From DASUSH01 sp036375215 (GTDB lineage: Bacteria > Actinomycetota > Thermoleophilia > Solirubrobacterales > 70-9): 50,677 bases of DNA. The notes beneath the pieces were generated by a model. That model saw only the letters and a list, made by a program, of their open reading frames with translations. It ran no database searches and was not told where the DNA came from. A program made the translations under genes and the position numbers. Positions 17,048-25,828 of this stretch are shown here, piece by piece; positions within the stretch are counted from its first letter, which is position 1; every line of letters begins with the position of its first letter. The DNA is taken from the NCBI GenBank assembly GCA_036375215.1, contig DASUSH010000053.1, positions 1 through 50,677 of the forward strand, given 5' to 3'.

Positions 17048-17092
17048 CCTAGGTGTGTTACCTAGGGTTCCTAGGTGGGGGGTGTACCTAGG
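17048..17092. repeat. Array of four CCTAGG boxes in alternating inverted pairs
   Basis: CCTAGG occurs at 17048, 17061, 17070 and 17087. Extended arms alternate CCTAGGT-N5-ACCTAGG-N3-CCTAGGT-N9-ACCTAGG, so each neighbouring pair forms a 7-base inverted repeat. Such density is unusual because CTAG is usually scarce in high-GC genomes. A multi-site operator or tandem RNA hairpins are the simplest readings. Confidence 0.65.
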
Positions 17093-17124
17093 TATGTCGG
17101 GGCGCCCACCCCGGGATCCCTCCC

Positions 17125-17185
17125 GGGCTCGACTCCCCAATTCACGGAGAGACCCTTCCCTGGGCCACCACTGGGGCTCGACTCC
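17125..17185 (+). repeat. Direct repeat GGGCTCGACTCC
   Basis: Two identical 12-mers at 17125-17136 and 17174-17185, 49 bases apart. The core resembles a tRNA T-arm (CTCGACT), but no cloverleaf can be built around either copy. Confidence 0.45.
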
Positions 17186-17309
17186 GTCCAAACTCCGCGC
17201 GTCCATCGTGCCCGTTCGCCGGCCCCGGCACATCCGCTGTTTTCCCCCTACTTTCCTGCGGGGAACTACGGATTCGACACCGTGTCGCTTCGCGATCGGC
17301 CAATGAAAA

Positions 17310-17339
17310 GCGAAGGGCGGCCCGGAGGCCGCCCTTCGC
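17310..17339 (-). terminator. Intrinsic terminator of the secreted protein gene
   Basis: A 13-base perfect stem (GCGAAGGGCGGCC with GGCCGCCCTTCGC). On the minus strand the loop is C(UCCG)G, a UNCG-class tetraloop, and a TTTTC tract follows. It begins 23 bases after the stop codon at 17363. Confidence 0.75.
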
Positions 17340-17362
17340 GGAACTTCGATGCGGCTACGCGG

Positions 17363-18163
17363 CTACGACTTCGGCTTGCACGGAATCGAATCCGTGGGGT
17401 CGAGCTGCGAGACGCCCTGCGGATTGGAGTTGAAGAAGAAGCGACCGTTCATGTCGATCTTCTTGTCCCTGCAGGTACCCGCGACGTAGTCCGAGTACTT
17501 CTTGTTGATCTGGCCCTTGCCGACCGTGGTCTCGAAGTCCACGATCGAGCACGCCCCGCCCGCCAGCGGCGGGACCGTCACGTTGAGGGTCCGCCCGAAG
17601 GGGGAGCTCGCCTTGGTGAGGACGCCCGGCAGGATCGTGATCGTCGAGTTGCCGCCGAGGTTGGCGTCGGTGTGCAGCAGGATCACCGGGTTCTTGCCCT
17701 GCGGCTGGCCGTTGAACGCGTTCACCTTCACGTCCGGGATGTCCGGCGGGTCCTCGCTCGCGCTGCAGGTCGCCGCCGCGCTGCCCGAGCCGATGAAGGC
17801 CTTCTTGCACGCATCCTTCGCCTGCTGGTTGTTCAGCGTCGCGATCGTGTTCTCATTGCAGGTCGGGACGCCCTTCGTGGTGAAGGTGAGGTCCTTGTCG
17901 AAGTCGAGCTCGACCCTGTTCGCGCCCGGGACCTTGTTCACCGGGTCGTCCGAGCGGATGCCGACCGCGATGTTCAGCGAGACGTCCTTCGGGTCCACCG
18001 TCCTCGTCTTCTTCTTCGGCAGCTTCGTGGGACTGACGGTGAGGTCCGCCGACTGGGTGACCCCGTTCTGGGTCGCCTCCCCGGCGAACGAGACCGCCCC
18101 GACGGCCAGGGCCGTCACGAGTGTGAGCGCGCCGAACAGGCCCGCCTTGCGCCATGTGCGCAT
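17363..18163 (-). CDS. Secreted protein of unknown function, six cysteines
   Basis: A 266-residue exported protein. A signal peptide (about 1-27: positive MRTWRK, hydrophobic core, cleavage near VSFA-G) is followed by a Lys-rich PTKLPKKKTRT stretch and an apparently beta-rich body. Six cysteines in the mature part suggest three disulfide bonds. Phrases such as RVELDFDKDLTF and VPPLAGGACSIVDF look familiar from uncharacterised secreted proteins of this lineage, but I cannot name a family. ATG 18163 has AGGAG seven bases upstream and is preferred to the TTG just before it. It follows the Mce operon on the same strand but probably has its own promoter. Confidence 0.8.
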   Translation of the reverse strand: MRTWRKAGLFGALTLVTALAVGAVSFAGEATQNGVTQSADLTVSPTKLPKKKTRTVDPKDVSLNIAVGIRSDDPVNKVPGANRVELDFDKDLTFTTKGVPTCNENTIATLNNQQAKDACKKAFIGSGSAAATCSASEDPPDIPDVKVNAFNGQPQGKNPVILLHTDANLGGNSTITILPGVLTKASSPFGRTLNVTVPPLAGGACSIVDFETTVGKGQINKKYSDYVAGTCRDKKIDMNGRFFFNSNPQGVSQLDPTDSIPCKPKS

Positions 18164-18214
18164 CAAATGACTCCTCTCTTCTCTCCCGGCGCACAGGCGC
18201 TCGGGTGTTTCGAC

Positions 18215-18235
18215 GACCCCCCTTCCTGGGGGATC
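18215..18235 (-). other. Hairpin between the Mce operon and the secreted protein gene
   Basis: GACCCCCC and GGGGGATC (7 of 8 paired) flank TTCCT. It follows the last Mce gene by about 45 bases but has no U-tract. It could be a weak terminator or a 5' leader structure. Confidence 0.35.
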
Positions 18236-18260
18236 CTTTCATTCAACACCGCTCAGTCAA
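18233..18260 (-). promoter_or_regulatory. Candidate promoter of the secreted protein gene
   Basis: On the minus strand TTGACT (18260-18255) is close to the -35 consensus, and AAGGAT (18238-18233) follows after 16 bases as a weak -10. It lies 70-97 bases upstream of the ATG. Confidence 0.35.
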
Positions 18261-18279
18261 GTCCGATGCGGCGCCTCGC

Positions 18280-19821
18280 CTACTTCTGGGGACGAACGTG
18301 CTGGAAGTCGGTCTCCTCGTGCGGGGGCTCGCCGACCGAATCGAACTTGCCCTGCTTCGTGCACGGCGCCTGCGGCACCTCGTCCGACGAGAGCTTGCCG
18401 GCGAACGCGTACTTCTGGTAGCGCTCGAAGAACTGCGTGTTGCCGGGCTGGCGGTTCGGCAGGTCCGGGTCGTTGGCGTCGGCCGGGTTGAGGATGGCGA
18501 CGCCCCCGGCGGAGCAGTTGGTCGTGTCGAACACCGGCAGGTGCGTCGCGAGGGCGTTGAAGCCCTCCGGCTTCGTGTACGGGTTGGCGCGGTCCCACCG
18601 CAGGCGCTCCGGCAGCGCCGCCGCGGTGTCGGGGTTGAGCGTGGTGAGCACGCGCAGGTAGTGCGGCGAGGAGCCGTCGGGCAGGCTCGTCACGGCCTGC
18701 GTGGTGGCGGTGGTGTTGGCCAGCAGGGCGGTGAGCTCGTGGCGGTAGTCGGCGACCACCTCGAGCAGCGAGTTGAGGTTGCGGAAGGTCGGGTTGACCT
18801 CGCTGAGCAGCGGCGGGAGGTCGGAGTCGAGCAGGCGCTCGAGCGCCGGCAGGCCTCGCTTCGAGGCGTTGATGACCGGGCCGAGGCCCTCGAAGAAGCG
18901 CTGCAGGCCGGGCGCGGCGTCGCCGAGCGCGACCAGCGTCGGGCTGAGCTCGCGGGCCGCGGGGCGGAGCTGCTGGACGAGCGGGTCGGTGTCGGCCGCG
19001 AACCTGTCGAGGCGCCGCAGGGTCAGCTCCGACTCGCGCAGGAACGTAGGCAGGATCGTGAACGTCTCGGCGAGCTCCGCGTCGCGGTCGGCGGTCGTCG
19101 TGAAGACCTCGTCGGTGTTCTCGACGAGGCCACGCAGCTGGCCCTGGCGCGCCGAGATCGCGTCGAAGACCTCGCCGGTGTCGCGCACGAGCTGGCGGGT
19201 CGCCAGCCGCTGGGAGTCGAGGATTCTCAGGACGTCGTTCGTCTCCTCGGCGAACGGGTCGAGGTTGCCGAGGGCGGCGTTCAGGTCGTAGCCACGGCCG
19301 CCGATCACCGACAGCGACTGGTCCTGCATCCAGGTCTGGAAGTTGGCCCGGGTCGTGTCGTCGAAGCTGCGGATGATCTCGTCGAGCTGGACCGACTCGG
19401 CGACCTGCGCCTCGGGCAGCTCGCCGCCCTCGGGGATCGTCCCCACCCCCTTCTCGCCCGGGGTGAGCTCGACGTAGGTCTCGCCGAGGAGCGTCTTCTC
19501 GCGCAGGGTCGCCCGCGTGTTCTCGGGGATCGGCGCGAACTCCGCATCGATCTCGACCGTGGCCACGGCGCGGTCGCTGTTCTCGCCGGTGCCCAGCTCG
19601 ACCGCCTTCACCTTGCCCACCGGGATGCCGGAGATGCGGACGTCGGATTCGACGGCGAGCTGCGTCGCCTCCTGGAACGGAACCTGCACCCGGTAGCCCT
19701 CGGAGGCGAGCGGGACCGGGCCGCCGAAGGCGAGCCAGAGGAAGAGCAGCAGGCCGAAGCAGGAGAACGCGAAGCCGATTGCGATCAGGATCTGGCCGAC
19801 TGTCGGTGCCTTCTTCTGCAT
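18280..19821 (-). CDS. MlaD/Mce-family protein (sixth of cluster)
   Basis: A 513-residue cell-envelope protein. One N-terminal membrane anchor (about 10-33) is followed by an MlaD domain (about 40-118; SDVRISGIPVGKVKAVEL) and a long helical Mce region (about 150-400) ending in a Cys-containing tail. Mce proteins form hexameric lipid-transport tubes or rings outside the membrane. It starts three bases after the stop of the preceding Mce gene and is the last of six. The membrane anchor contains a Cys, but it is not in a lipobox. The lipid substrate is unknown. Confidence 0.9.
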   Translation of the reverse strand: MQKKAPTVGQILIAIGFAFSCFGLLLFLWLAFGGPVPLASEGYRVQVPFQEATQLAVESDVRISGIPVGKVKAVELGTGENSDRAVATVEIDAEFAPIPENTRATLREKTLLGETYVELTPGEKGVGTIPEGGELPEAQVAESVQLDEIIRSFDDTTRANFQTWMQDQSLSVIGGRGYDLNAALGNLDPFAEETNDVLRILDSQRLATRQLVRDTGEVFDAISARQGQLRGLVENTDEVFTTTADRDAELAETFTILPTFLRESELTLRRLDRFAADTDPLVQQLRPAARELSPTLVALGDAAPGLQRFFEGLGPVINASKRGLPALERLLDSDLPPLLSEVNPTFRNLNSLLEVVADYRHELTALLANTTATTQAVTSLPDGSSPHYLRVLTTLNPDTAAALPERLRWDRANPYTKPEGFNALATHLPVFDTTNCSAGGVAILNPADANDPDLPNRQPGNTQFFERYQKYAFAGKLSSDEVPQAPCTKQGKFDSVGEPPHEETDFQHVRPQK

Positions 19822-19824
19822 CCT

Positions 19825-21378
19825 CTACTCCGTCCCGTCCGCGGTCGTCGTCGTGGTCGCCGACTCGGCCGGCCCGGGCGGGCTCGCGTCGGGCTCGGCC
19901 GCGTCGGGCTCGGCCGGCGGGGCGGTCGTCGTGGTGGTCTCCGGCGTCGTGGTCGTCGTCGCCTCGGGGGTCGTGGCCTCGCCGGTGTCCTCGCCCGCAT
20001 CGGGCGCGCCGCCGCCGTCGCCTTCCTCGCCGCCCGGCTCGCTTCGGAACGGGAGGTTCGACGGCGGGCAGATCTCGGCGGGCGTCGGCGTCAGCGTGCC
20101 GTCGTAGAGCAGGCGCAGGAAGGGCCGCTGGCTCGCCACCTGCTCCGCGAGGCGGGTGTTGCCGCAGGTGATCATCACGATGCCGCGCAGGAGCGGCCCG
20201 TTGCCGTCCTGGAGCAGGGAGACGGCGTTCACGTTGTGGTTCAGCCACGAGATCCAGAAGAGGAAGCCCTCGTCCTGGGCGCCGGGCGGGTTGTAGGCGA
20301 TCTCGTTGAAGAGGATGTTGAGGTCCTGGAATGCCGACCGGAGCGCGGGGGTCGAGGCCGCGAGCCCCTTCGAGGCCGAGTTGAGGGCGCGGATCGGCTC
20401 GCCGATCTCGCGGGCCGCGGGCCGGATCTGGTTCTTGATCGGCCCGACCGTCTGGCGGAGGAACGGCCGCAGCTCGCGCAGGGCCGGCGCCAGCGCCTCC
20501 GCGGCCGGCGTGAGCCGGCGGGAGGCGGGCGCGACGATATTGGCGAACTCCTCCGAGCTCGCCAGCGTCGTGCGGGTCTCCTCGAGCGTCGAGGGGAACT
20601 CGCGCAGCGACTCGCGGATCGCCTCCTCCTGGCTGGCGAACGAGGCGAGCACCTCGTTCGAGGAGTTGACGAAGCGCTGGAGCTGGTCGTCGCGCTTGCC
20701 GAGCTCCTCGGCGAGGGAGCCGAAGTCGTGGATCACCTTGCTCAGGTTGGCCCGCCGCGAGGCGAGCGCCCCCTGGAACTTGGCGATGTCGCGCACGGTC
20801 GGCTCGAAGCGCCGCAGTACCGCCGAAAGCTCCTCGCCGCGGCCGCCGAGCGCCTTCGCGCCGTCGGCTAGCAGAAGCCGCAGGAACGCGCGGGTGTCCG
20901 CGTCGAGCGAGGAGAGGATCTCGTCCGGGTTCACGTTCGGCGCCGTCTGCGAGCTCGGCACCACCGAGCCCTCCTCGATCGGGTCACCGTCCTCGGCGCC
21001 GGTGTCGATCTCGATCGTCATGTCCTGCAGGCCCGTGCGCGGGCGCAGCAGGAAGGACGCGCCCTCGCGGATCACCGAGGCGTATTCGGGGTCGACGTCC
21101 ATCGTCACCACCGCGACGCCCTGGTCGAGCTCGACGTCGGAGATCCCGCCGACGCGGATGCCCGCGATCTGCACGGACTGTCCCTGCCCGGGCGTCACCG
21201 CCTGGGCGGTGGTGAACTCGGCCTTGAGCTGGAACTTGTCCTCGCCGAGACCCGGCAGCCATTCCGGGAAGGCGGCGCGCTGCTGCGTGAGGATCGCGAT
21301 CAGGACCGCGAGCGCGAGGACGAGCAGGACGATCATCGCGATGAAGTCGCGCGCGTGTTCCCGGATCGCCCTGCTCAC
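19825..21378 (-). CDS. MlaD/Mce-family protein with Thr/Pro-rich tail (fifth of cluster)
   Basis: A 517-residue protein: membrane anchor (about 13-33), MlaD domain (about 50-125; VQIAGIRVGGISDVEL), long helical region and a low-complexity Thr/Glu/Pro/Ala-rich C-terminus (last ~75 residues, with runs of Thr). Thr-rich tails often lie in the cell wall or are glycosylated, which is inference here. The start is GTG 21378, overlapping the previous stop in GTGA, so translation is coupled. Confidence 0.9.
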   Translation of the reverse strand: MSRAIREHARDFIAMIVLLVLALAVLIAILTQQRAAFPEWLPGLGEDKFQLKAEFTTAQAVTPGQGQSVQIAGIRVGGISDVELDQGVAVVTMDVDPEYASVIREGASFLLRPRTGLQDMTIEIDTGAEDGDPIEEGSVVPSSQTAPNVNPDEILSSLDADTRAFLRLLLADGAKALGGRGEELSAVLRRFEPTVRDIAKFQGALASRRANLSKVIHDFGSLAEELGKRDDQLQRFVNSSNEVLASFASQEEAIRESLREFPSTLEETRTTLASSEEFANIVAPASRRLTPAAEALAPALRELRPFLRQTVGPIKNQIRPAAREIGEPIRALNSASKGLAASTPALRSAFQDLNILFNEIAYNPPGAQDEGFLFWISWLNHNVNAVSLLQDGNGPLLRGIVMITCGNTRLAEQVASQRPFLRLLYDGTLTPTPAEICPPSNLPFRSEPGGEEGDGGGAPDAGEDTGEATTPEATTTTTPETTTTTAPPAEPDAAEPDASPPGPAESATTTTTADGTE

Positions 21379-22853
21379 GGCGTGAACACCTCCGGGCTCG
21401 GGGGGCCGACCGCCGACGCGATCCCGTTCAGGTCCGGCACGGCGTTGGTGTGGCACTTGACGTCGCCGCGGAACGGCGGCATGTCGGTGATCACCGGCTG
21501 GCTGCCGGTCGTCGGCGTGACCAGGTTGGCGGCGAGGAAGTCGTTCGGGGCGGGCGTGCGGGGGTTCGCCGTGCGGGCCTGGATGTCGCCGCCGCCCGCG
21601 TTGACGCGCGCGTAGATGCCGTTGCCGTCGAAGCTCGCACCGGCGCCGGACCCGTTGACCGCGCCGTAGAAGAACTCGCGGAAGTTGGGCTGGCCGGTCG
21701 AGAACTGGTCGTCGATGACGATGTCGCCGGTCGGCACGAGCACGTCCGAGACGCAGCGGCTGAAGTCCTCGATCTCCGGCATCAACCCGATCCCGGCGCT
21801 CGTCGCCTCGGCGAGGTTCGGCGCGGACTCCCGGGTGAGTTGGGCGATGTCACCGAGCTCGTTCGGCTGCAGGAGCGCCGCCGTCTGGCGCAGCCACGGC
21901 GTCCCGGCCTCGATCGTCGCGGGCAGCTCCTCGAAGCCGGGCGTCGCCTCGATCGCGAGGCGGCGCAGCGGCGGCAGCGCCCTGTCGGTCGCCCGCAAGG
22001 CAGGGGTCGCTTCCTCGAGGGTCGGGGCGAGCAGGCGGACCGTCTCGGAGAGGTTGGCCGACTCGTCGGCGAGCGCGCCCGCGGTCGTGTTGAAGTTCGT
22101 GATCAGGTCGGGCAGGTTGCGCCCGGTGTCCCTGAGCGCCGCGGAGAGCTGGGCCTGGGCGCGGACCAGGCGCGAGAGGTCATGGGGCTGGGTCCCGAGC
22201 AGGGCCGTGTTGGCGATCGCCGTGTTCTTGCCCGCGTCGCCGCCGTAGAGGAACGAGTCGTTGATCGCCTTCGCCGCGGTTTCGCCGCGGACGTCCGGAT
22301 CCTGGTCCGCGTCCTCGGCGGCGGTCGGCTCGTGAGTGAGGGCGGTGCCGTAGCCCTCGAGTAGGTCGCGCAGGTCGGCGCGGGCGGGCTGGTCGAGGGT
22401 GTCGAGCAGCTCGTCGAGCTGGACCGCCGTCGCGGTCTGGGTCACCTTGAGGGGCTCGCCGTCGTCGAGCTCCGGCGCGCTCGGGCTCCCCGGCTCGAGC
22501 TCGAGGAAGAAGTTGCCCTCGAGGAAGAGGCGCGGCCGGATCTCGACCGTCGCGTCCTCGTGGATCGGCTGCCCCTCCTCGCTGACGGTGAACGTGACCT
22601 CGGCCTGATCGCCGAGCTCGTCGACCTCGGTGACCTCGCCGACGTTGACCCCGGCGATCCGGACCGGTGAGTTCGGCGCGAGCGTCGCCGCGTTGTCGAA
22701 GACCGCGCGGACGACCTGGCCCTTGGGCTGGAACGGGAACCTCTTCGTGATCTTCGCGAACGCGACGTAGGTCCCGAACAAGAGGACGATCACCATGAGG
22801 ACGCCGAACCAGATGCCGCGGGTCTGCTCCTGCTCGGCCGTGCGGCGCGCCAT
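21375..22853 (-). CDS. MlaD/Mce-family protein (fourth of cluster)
   Basis: A 492-residue protein with membrane anchor (about 13-33), MlaD domain (about 42-115; VRIAGVNVGEVTEV), a helical region rich in leucine and alanine, and a C-terminal extension with Asn/Gly-rich segments. The ATG is two bases after the previous stop codon, and its own stop overlaps the next start. It should be a subunit of the same Mce assembly. Confidence 0.9.
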   Translation of the reverse strand: MARRTAEQEQTRGIWFGVLMVIVLLFGTYVAFAKITKRFPFQPKGQVVRAVFDNAATLAPNSPVRIAGVNVGEVTEVDELGDQAEVTFTVSEEGQPIHEDATVEIRPRLFLEGNFFLELEPGSPSAPELDDGEPLKVTQTATAVQLDELLDTLDQPARADLRDLLEGYGTALTHEPTAAEDADQDPDVRGETAAKAINDSFLYGGDAGKNTAIANTALLGTQPHDLSRLVRAQAQLSAALRDTGRNLPDLITNFNTTAGALADESANLSETVRLLAPTLEEATPALRATDRALPPLRRLAIEATPGFEELPATIEAGTPWLRQTAALLQPNELGDIAQLTRESAPNLAEATSAGIGLMPEIEDFSRCVSDVLVPTGDIVIDDQFSTGQPNFREFFYGAVNGSGAGASFDGNGIYARVNAGGGDIQARTANPRTPAPNDFLAANLVTPTTGSQPVITDMPPFRGDVKCHTNAVPDLNGIASAVGPPSPEVFTP

Positions 22854-22855
22854 CG

Positions 22856-24268
22856 CTAGCCCTGGCCTTCCGTGCTCGTGCCCTGGTCGCCGGGGACGTT
22901 GCCGATCACCTGCTGGCCGGTGAGCCACGGCTCGTTGCCGGCCTCGCACTCGGTCGGGCTCTGGCCCGGCGAGGCGGTGTTCGGGTACGGGTTCACGTGC
23001 AGGTAGTTGGTGGCGCCGGGACCGTTCGCCGTCACCGCGGAGGGGATGCCCTCGTTGTTCGGCTCGTCGCCGCCGGTCGGCGGGTTGAAGGTGAGGAAGC
23101 GCTGCCAGGTGCCGATGCCGTCGCTGCCGGAGAAGGTGCTCTCGAGGTTGCGGAAGAGCAGGAACCCGTAGTTGCACACGGTCTGCGCCGGCGTCGCGAA
23201 GCGAAGCGTCGGGTCGAGCTTGTTCATCGTCTGCGTGAGCCGGTTGAGGCCGGTGCGGGCGGCCTGGTCGTCGTTGAGGCGACGCAGGGCGGCGGCGACG
23301 GGCGGGATCCGGCGGTTGAGCGCGGGCGCCCCGGGGAGGACCTCGGCGCCGGCGACGGCGGCCGCCTCGAGCGCGGGGGCGTTGTCGGCGAGCGCCTGGG
23401 CGCCCGGGCGCAGGTCGTGGAAGAGGGTGGCGGAGTGGCCGAGGAACGTCCTGATCCGCGGGCCGGTGTCGATCAGCGCCTGCTCGGCCGGAACCGAGCG
23501 CGTGATCGTCTCCTGGATGAACGGGCGAGCCACGCTCGCGAGGGCGCCGAAGGTCTCGTCCAGGGAGACGAACATGTCGGCCTGGGTCTGGGCCACGGGG
23601 GCCACCTCGGCGGCGGCCTGGGCGAGCGCCGGGAAGAGCTCGTCGAACTGGGTCTTCGGCGAGGCGATCAGGGTCGCGACCGGGAGCAGCCGCTCGACCA
23701 GCGGCTGGAGCTCGCCGATCGCCGAGTTGAGGTCGCCGCCGCGGCCGGCGAAGGTGTTGCCGAACTCGCGCAGGTTCGTCTGGATGGCGGTCCGCGTCTT
23801 CGGGTCGAACATGCCGAAGAACTGGTCGATCTCGACCGGCTCCGGAGTCGCCGCCGTGAGCGGCATCAGCGAACCCGCCTCGTAGCCCTCCTCCGAGTCT
23901 CCGGGGACGATCTCGAGGTACTTGATGCCGAGCGCCGAGCGCGAGCGCACGATCACGGTCGAGTCGACCGGGAGCGGTTCGATCTGGGGGTCGAGCCTCA
24001 GGTCGAGCTTCGCGTTCGCGGCGCCCTGGTCGTCCGCGACCGGCTCGATCGCCTCGATCTGGCCGACGCGGACGCCCCCGATCCTGACCTCGTTGCCGGG
24101 CACGAGCGTGTTCGCGTTCTCGACCTGGCTCGAGATCTTGTAGGTCGGCGTGAACGGCAGGCCGCTGTTCGCGTTGTAGGCGAGGAAGACGGCGAGGATG
24201 GAGATGATCACCGTCAGCGCGCCGATCATCACCGGGCTCGCCGTGATCCTGGAGACATTGCGGTTCAT
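22856..24268 (-). CDS. MlaD/Mce-family protein (third of cluster)
   Basis: A 470-residue protein. Membrane anchor (about 12-30), MlaD domain (about 38-118; VRIGGVRVGQIEAI and SALGIKYLEIVPGD), then the Mce helical region and a C-terminal globular tail containing CNYGFLLFRN. It overlaps the upstream Mce gene by ATGA. The membrane anchor is typical of the family, and no lipobox is seen. Confidence 0.92.
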   Translation of the reverse strand: MNRNVSRITASPVMIGALTVIISILAVFLAYNANSGLPFTPTYKISSQVENANTLVPGNEVRIGGVRVGQIEAIEPVADDQGAANAKLDLRLDPQIEPLPVDSTVIVRSRSALGIKYLEIVPGDSEEGYEAGSLMPLTAATPEPVEIDQFFGMFDPKTRTAIQTNLREFGNTFAGRGGDLNSAIGELQPLVERLLPVATLIASPKTQFDELFPALAQAAAEVAPVAQTQADMFVSLDETFGALASVARPFIQETITRSVPAEQALIDTGPRIRTFLGHSATLFHDLRPGAQALADNAPALEAAAVAGAEVLPGAPALNRRIPPVAAALRRLNDDQAARTGLNRLTQTMNKLDPTLRFATPAQTVCNYGFLLFRNLESTFSGSDGIGTWQRFLTFNPPTGGDEPNNEGIPSAVTANGPGATNYLHVNPYPNTASPGQSPTECEAGNEPWLTGQQVIGNVPGDQGTSTEGQG

Positions 24269-25824
24269 CGCCCCGGCTCCAGGAGGAATCGGTAGAGCTC
24301 GTCGGCGCCCCGCATCGTCGCGCCCGCCGACGGTGGCCTCTGGGCGCTCGCCTCGGGATCGAGGCTGCCGCCGACCCCGAAGAGGTCACCGAGCTCGGTG
24401 CCCGGCGCGGGAGCCTGGTCGTCGGGGGACGCGTCGGGAGCCGCCGGCGGCTCCCACTGCTGGGCGTCGAGCGCGGGGATCTCCGCAGCTGCGCGCTTGT
24501 CGCGCTTCAGGTCCTCCGCCTTCGTCGCGGCACGGGCGGCGACGCCCGGGATGAAGTTCGCCTGACAGCCGGAGAGCGGCGCGGTCACGTAGTCGGTGCA
24601 GTTCGAGGCGAGGAACTGCGTGCGCAGGAAGTGCCCGTACTGGTCGAGCCCGTTGGCGGAGCCGGAGATGTTGAAGACGGCGCCGAGCAGCCGTTCGTAG
24701 CCGCCCTTCTTGCGCAGGTCACCGAGCAGCTTCTTGAGGTTCTGGGCCGGCCGCGCGGAGGCGTTGGCGAGGTCGGCGACGTCGCGCAGGACGGGCTCGG
24801 AGGCGACCAGGTCGGGCGAGGCCTCCTCGAGCGCGTCGCCGAGCGAGGTGAGCGACGGGGTCGCCGCGTCGGCGAGCGGGCCGAGTGCCTTGGTCGCGCC
24901 TGTGATCGACGGTGCCGCGTCACCGAGATCGGAGAAGACCGGCGTCGCCTCGTCGTTGAAGCGGCGCAGCTCGATCATCACCGAGCGCAGCTCGCGGAGC
25001 GTGGCCGGCAGGAGCTGGAACTGGCGCTCGATGTCGGCGCGGCGCTCGGCCGATGCCTCGGCGGTGTTCCCGGCCTTGTCGATGAAGCCGGCGACGTTGG
25101 CGCGCTGGCGGGCGAGCGGGGCGAGCACCTCGTTCGAGTCGCGGGCGAGCCGGGCCAGCGTCTTGTCCTGGCTCGCGAGGGTGGCGAGGATCTTGTCGGT
25201 CTCGCGCACGGCGGGGTTGGCGCGCTCGATGATGTCGCCGAGCTCGTCCCCGCGCGCGGCGAGGCCGGCGCCGAGGTCGTTCAGGATGATCGCGAAGCGC
25301 TCCCGGTAGGGCCGGCGCATGATGTTGTTGACCAGGTCGAGGTCGACCGCCTTGCCGTTCGCCTCGAGCGGCAGCAGGTGCTGACCCGCGCCGAGCTCGC
25401 CCTCCTCGATCACCGGAAGCTCGGGCGGCGGCTCCGACCCCGGTGCCCGCGCCTGTGTCGCCTGGCAGTCGACGAAGCGCTCGCCGAGGAGCGACTGGGG
25501 CCGGATGATGCACGAGGCGTCCTCGCGGAAGTCCTGGAACGCGGGGTCGGTGATCTTCATCACCACGATCGCCTTGCCCGGCACGGCGTGCGGCTCGGGG
25601 TCGAGGGCGACGATCTCGTCCTCGCGGCTCACCTCGGTCGAATCGATCACACCGACTTTCGCGCCCGCGATGCGCACCTCTTCGCCGGGGACCAGGAAGC
25701 CGCCGTTGTCGAAGACGCCGCGGACGACGTAGGCGCCGTCGGAGTCCTCCTCGGCGCCGCTGCCGAAGACGAAGAGGGCGCCGACGGCGAGCGCGAGCAG
25801 GGCTGTCGAGATGATCCGGCGCAC
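24265..25824 (-). CDS. MlaD/Mce-family protein (second of cluster)
   Basis: A 519-residue protein with a short N-terminal hydrophobic segment (about 3-22) that could be an uncleaved anchor or signal peptide. Its MlaD domain (about 30-115; VRIAGAKVGVID and PQSLLGERFVDC) is followed by the helical Mce region and a Pro/Asp/Ala-rich C-terminus. In mycobacteria one mce gene encodes a lipoprotein, but there is no lipobox Cys here. The start is GTG, four bases after the previous stop. Confidence 0.9.
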   Translation of the reverse strand: MRRIISTALLALAVGALFVFGSGAEEDSDGAYVVRGVFDNGGFLVPGEEVRIAGAKVGVIDSTEVSREDEIVALDPEPHAVPGKAIVVMKITDPAFQDFREDASCIIRPQSLLGERFVDCQATQARAPGSEPPPELPVIEEGELGAGQHLLPLEANGKAVDLDLVNNIMRRPYRERFAIILNDLGAGLAARGDELGDIIERANPAVRETDKILATLASQDKTLARLARDSNEVLAPLARQRANVAGFIDKAGNTAEASAERRADIERQFQLLPATLRELRSVMIELRRFNDEATPVFSDLGDAAPSITGATKALGPLADAATPSLTSLGDALEEASPDLVASEPVLRDVADLANASARPAQNLKKLLGDLRKKGGYERLLGAVFNISGSANGLDQYGHFLRTQFLASNCTDYVTAPLSGCQANFIPGVAARAATKAEDLKRDKRAAAEIPALDAQQWEPPAAPDASPDDQAPAPGTELGDLFGVGGSLDPEASAQRPPSAGATMRGADELYRFLLEPGR

Positions 25825-25828
25825 CGGT

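Larger units (their letters stand above)
16896..17362. other. 467-base gene-free stretch with hairpins and a CCTAGG array
   Basis: No convincing protein fits here; the possible reading frames have unnatural composition. The stretch holds a -10 box (16903-16908), two near-perfect GC hairpins (17008-17035 and 17310-17339), four CCTAGG boxes (17048-17092) and a 12-base direct repeat (17125 and 17174). A small RNA on the minus strand ending at the 17008-17035 hairpin is possible. Confidence 0.6.

Noticed and set aside
17125..17185. T-arm-like GGGCTCGACTCC motifs as tRNA genes or tmRNA
   Set aside because: No acceptor, D-arm or anticodon stem can be built around either copy. A GGATTCGACA tmRNA-like start at 17271 has no room before the hairpin at 17310.
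16928..17233. Possible 101-residue minus-strand protein
   Set aside because: It reads through the UUCG hairpin and the CCTAGG array and has no family resemblance.
17055..17306. Possible 83-residue protein in the gene-free stretch
   Set aside because: It lacks a ribosome site, has random-looking composition and crosses the CCTAGG repeats.
18154..20871. Long antisense frame over the Mce genes
   Set aside because: It is a mirror of strongly biased Mce codons, with no conserved motif.
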